NCBI GenBank assembly: GCA_037624485.1
Contig: JASJJC010000022.1
Coordinates: forward strand, 1 to 16,584
Length of the DNA: 16,584 nucleotides
From: JAFMKE01 sp037624485
GTDB lineage: Bacteria > Bacteroidota > Bacteroidia > Chitinophagales > UBA8649
Direction: 5' to 3'
The position numbers and the translations under genes are program-made. The notes under the pieces are model-generated. The model was not told the origin of the DNA. It was given only the letters and a program-made list of their open reading frames with translations, and ran no database searches. Shown here piece after piece: positions 15,223-16,584 of the stretch; the first letter of the stretch is position 1; every line of letters starts with the position of its first letter.

Positions 15223-15462
15223 CTATTTCAAATAATACATAGTATCGGGCAGTTGTCTATAAATCTCATCTTGAATAATACCCTGTTCTAATTCGTCTTT
15301 TTGAATAACAAATTTAGCTTCCTCCTCAGGCTTTTCGAAATACAACTTAGCTTCTACAATACCTTTTATTGGCATGAAGTCTTTAGATTTAGAAAATTCC
15401 TTATTAAACTGACTACTCACATAATTAAAAAATCGGTCTGATTTTTTTGAAAATACAATCAT
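15223..15462 (-). CDS. Small hypothetical protein
   Basis: A 79-residue protein from the ATG at 15462, ending in TAG. It is charged and lysine/glutamate-rich, without cysteine, signal peptide or membrane segment. The order is a basic N-terminus (KKSDRFFNYVSSQFNKEFSKSK), a central VEAKLYFEKPEEEAKFVI, then an acidic C-terminal part ending DTMYYLK. I do not recognise a family. The gene is convergent with fadE and divergent from the collagen-like gene, and stands alone. An AT-only weak hairpin overlaps the stop codon (AAATAG/CTATTT, 15210-15228), and the fadE terminator lies beyond it. It is supported as a gene by its isolation in otherwise empty sequence and its protein-like composition, but homologues would be needed for certainty. 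Confidence 0.55.
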   Translation of the reverse strand: MIVFSKKSDRFFNYVSSQFNKEFSKSKDFMPIKGIVEAKLYFEKPEEEAKFVIQKDELEQGIIQDEIYRQLPDTMYYLK

Positions 15463-15521
15463 AAATTGGTTTTGTTTTTAAAAAATTAATAAAGCCATAA
15501 TATACGATTTTTCAGCCTTAC

Positions 15522-15538
15522 GTCCAAGTGTATTGGAC
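15522..15538 (+). promoter_or_regulatory. Perfect inverted repeat upstream of the collagen-like gene
   Basis: GTCCAA (15522-15527) and TTGGAC (15533-15538) flank the five-base spacer GTGTA. The repeat lies in the 143-bp gap between two divergent genes and ends 28 bp before the predicted -7 box, a position where activators bind. Its 15-base core recurs between fadA and fadE. It may be an operator or an RNA hairpin, and no flanking gene identifies the binder. Confidence 0.45.
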
Positions 15539-15566
15539 AATAATTTTTTAATCTTTATTTTTTTGT

Positions 15567-15574
15567 TAAATTTG
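15567..15574 (+). promoter_or_regulatory. TAnnTTTG promoter element for the collagen-like gene
   Basis: TAAATTTG is an exact match to the Bacteroidota -7 consensus, 31 bp before the ATG at 15606. The upstream stretch is T-rich, and the nearest TTG (15533-15535) is 31 bp away, too far for a standard -33 element. The promoter may therefore depend on an activator or on the AT-rich upstream DNA. Confidence 0.5.
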
Positions 15575-15605
15575 AAATCCTAAAAAATAACATAAACTAA
15601 ACAGA

Positions 15606-16584
15606 ATGAAGAATCTACAAATTGTTTTGATTGCCTTGACAATGCTTGTATCACTTTCTATGGCCCAATCTCCAGAAGGCTTTAAATACCAAGCAGTGGT
15701 AAGAGATGCGTCAAGCAATCCAATGACCGATAAAGCGGTCGGGATGCAACTGACGATTCAGCAAGGCTCCATTGGAGGTACAGCAGTTTATACAGAAACA
15801 TTTGCACCAACCACCAATGCCTATGGCTTAGTCAACCTAGAAATAGGAACAGGAACAAGCACAGATGATTTTTCAGCTATTGATTGGTCAAATGGACCTT
15901 ACTTTATGGAAACAGCTATCGACATCAACGGCGGTGCAAGCTATGTAACAATGGGAACAAGCCAATTGATGAGTGTACCCTATGCCTTGTATGCAAAAAC
16001 ATCAGGGAATGGCCAAGGTCCAGCAGGAAATGATGGTGTAGATGGAGCAGATGGAACTAACGGTATAGATGGCACGAATGGAATTGATGGACTTAATGGA
16101 GCAACAGGTGCACAAGGCCCAGCAGGTTCTAACGGAACAAATGGAACAAACGGCACTGATGGTGCTACTGGGTCAACAGGACCTATAGGACCTGCGGGAC
16201 CACAAGGATCCACTGGATTAACAGGAGCTATAGGACCTCAAGGTGCTACTGGATTAACTGGATCCCAAGGGCCAACCGGATTAACAGGTTCTACAGGTGC
16301 AGCAGGTACTGACGGAACAAATGGAACAAACGGTACTGATGGTGCTACTGGGTCAACAGGACCTATAGGGCCTCAAGGACCAACTGGATTAACAGGAGCT
16401 ATAGGCCCTCAAGGATCTACTGGATTAACTGGATCCCAAGGGCCAACCGGAATAACAGGTTCTACTGGTGCAGCAGGTACTGACGGAACAAATGGAACAA
16501 ACGGTACTGATGGTGCTACTGGGTCAACAGGACCTATAGGGCCTCAAGGACCAACTGGATTAACAGGAGCTATAGGCCCTCAAG
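15606..16584 (+). CDS. Secreted collagen-like Gly-X-Y repeat protein (3' end beyond right edge)
   Basis: The frame is open from the ATG at 15606 to the right edge (326 codons, no stop). Residues 1-20 form a signal peptide ending SMA before QSPEG. Residues 21-135 are a conserved N-terminal domain beginning SPEGFKYQAVVRDASSNPM and closing with MGTSQLMSVPYALYAKTSG. I recognise this leader module from many Bacteroidota collagen-like and tail-fibre-like exported proteins. From about residue 138 every third residue is glycine without interruption. Polar GTN/GTD/GID triplets alternate with GPI/GPQ/GLT/GST triplets, as expected for a collagen-type triple helix. There are no hydroxyproline-type PPG clusters, so threonine and charged positions probably stabilise it. 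The C-terminal anchor or sorting domain lies outside the window. A role in surface adhesion or structure is inferred. Confidence 0.92.
   Translation, partial: MKNLQIVLIALTMLVSLSMAQSPEGFKYQAVVRDASSNPMTDKAVGMQLTIQQGSIGGTAVYTETFAPTTNAYGLVNLEIGTGTSTDDFSAIDWSNGPYFMETAIDINGGASYVTMGTSQLMSVPYALYAKTSGNGQGPAGNDGVDGADGTNGIDGTNGIDGLNGATGAQGPAGSNGTNGTNGTDGATGSTGPIGPAGPQGSTGLTGAIGPQGATGLTGSQGPTGLTGSTGAAGTDGTNGTNGTDGATGSTGPIGPQGPTGLTGAIGPQGSTGLTGSQGPTGITGSTGAAGTDGTNGTNGTDGATGSTGPIGPQGPTGLTGAIGPQ
16141..16584 (+). repeat. 180/171-bp repeats within the collagen-like gene
   Basis: The block that begins ATGGAACAAACGG recurs at 16141, 16321 and 16492, giving periods of 180 and 171 bp. The 9-bp difference is one extra Gly-X-Y triplet in the first copy (GPAGPQGST against GPQGPT). 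The third copy is cut by the edge; its 93 visible bases are identical to the second. All unit lengths are multiples of nine, so frame and glycine register are kept. Confidence 0.9.

Noticed and set aside
15980..16213. Proline-rich minus-strand frame
   Set aside because: It is the complement of the Gly-X-Y coding repeats (Gly codons GGN read as Pro-rich antisense), not a gene.
15606..16584. Collagen-like protein as a phage tail fibre or part of a diversity-generating system
   Set aside because: No reverse transcriptase, template repeat, or phage structural gene is present, and the signal peptide and N-terminal module fit an exported cellular protein.

Overview
The window looks like a chromosomal segment of a Bacteroidota bacterium (Flavobacteriia/Cytophagia grade). 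The DNA is AT-rich. Starts lack Shine-Dalgarno sequences and have A-rich leaders instead. Several genes are preceded by the Bacteroidota promoter signature TAnnTTTG, sometimes with TTG 17-23 bp upstream. Two large secreted repeat proteins of types common in this phylum cover the two ends, and both run off the window.

Layout. (1) 1-3761, minus: the N-terminal ~1250 residues of a secreted reprolysin-like zinc metalloprotease, followed by Ig/FnIII-like regions, a P-domain and a 123-bp (41-residue) tandem repeat array. (2) 3879-6779, plus: a GH3-family adenylate-forming enzyme and the site-2 protease RseP, closed by a strong terminator. (3) 6840-6921, minus: tRNA-Leu(CAA), which faces rseP and shares its terminator. 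(4) 7204-9284, minus: a c-type cytochrome lipoprotein, a TrmN6-like tRNA methyltransferase and an uncharacterised membrane protein. (5) 9455-15072, plus: a three-gene fatty-acid beta-oxidation operon in the order fadN-fadA-fadE, closed by a perfect bidirectional terminator. (6) 15223-15462, minus: a small unknown protein. (7) 15606 to the right edge, plus: a secreted collagen-like Gly-X-Y protein with 171/180-bp internal repeats.

How the genes work together. The fad operon is a nearly complete beta-oxidation spiral: FadE makes the 2-enoyl-CoA, FadN hydrates and then oxidises it, and FadA cleaves it thiolytically. A palindrome at the predicted start of its transcript suggests control by a repressor. 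RseP and GH3 are separated by only 51 bp, but a promoter-like sequence overlaps the end of the GH3 gene, so co-transcription is possible but not required. The two secreted repeat proteins are probably surface or exported factors and have no visible functional link to the metabolic genes.

Most of the coding content is ordinary. I see no defence system, CRISPR array, IS element or phage module. The observations most worth a second look are non-coding. They are heptad-repeat leaders in front of fadA and fadE, a 15-nt hairpin motif shared by two intergenic regions, a candidate operator at fadN, and the higher-order structure of the 123-bp array.
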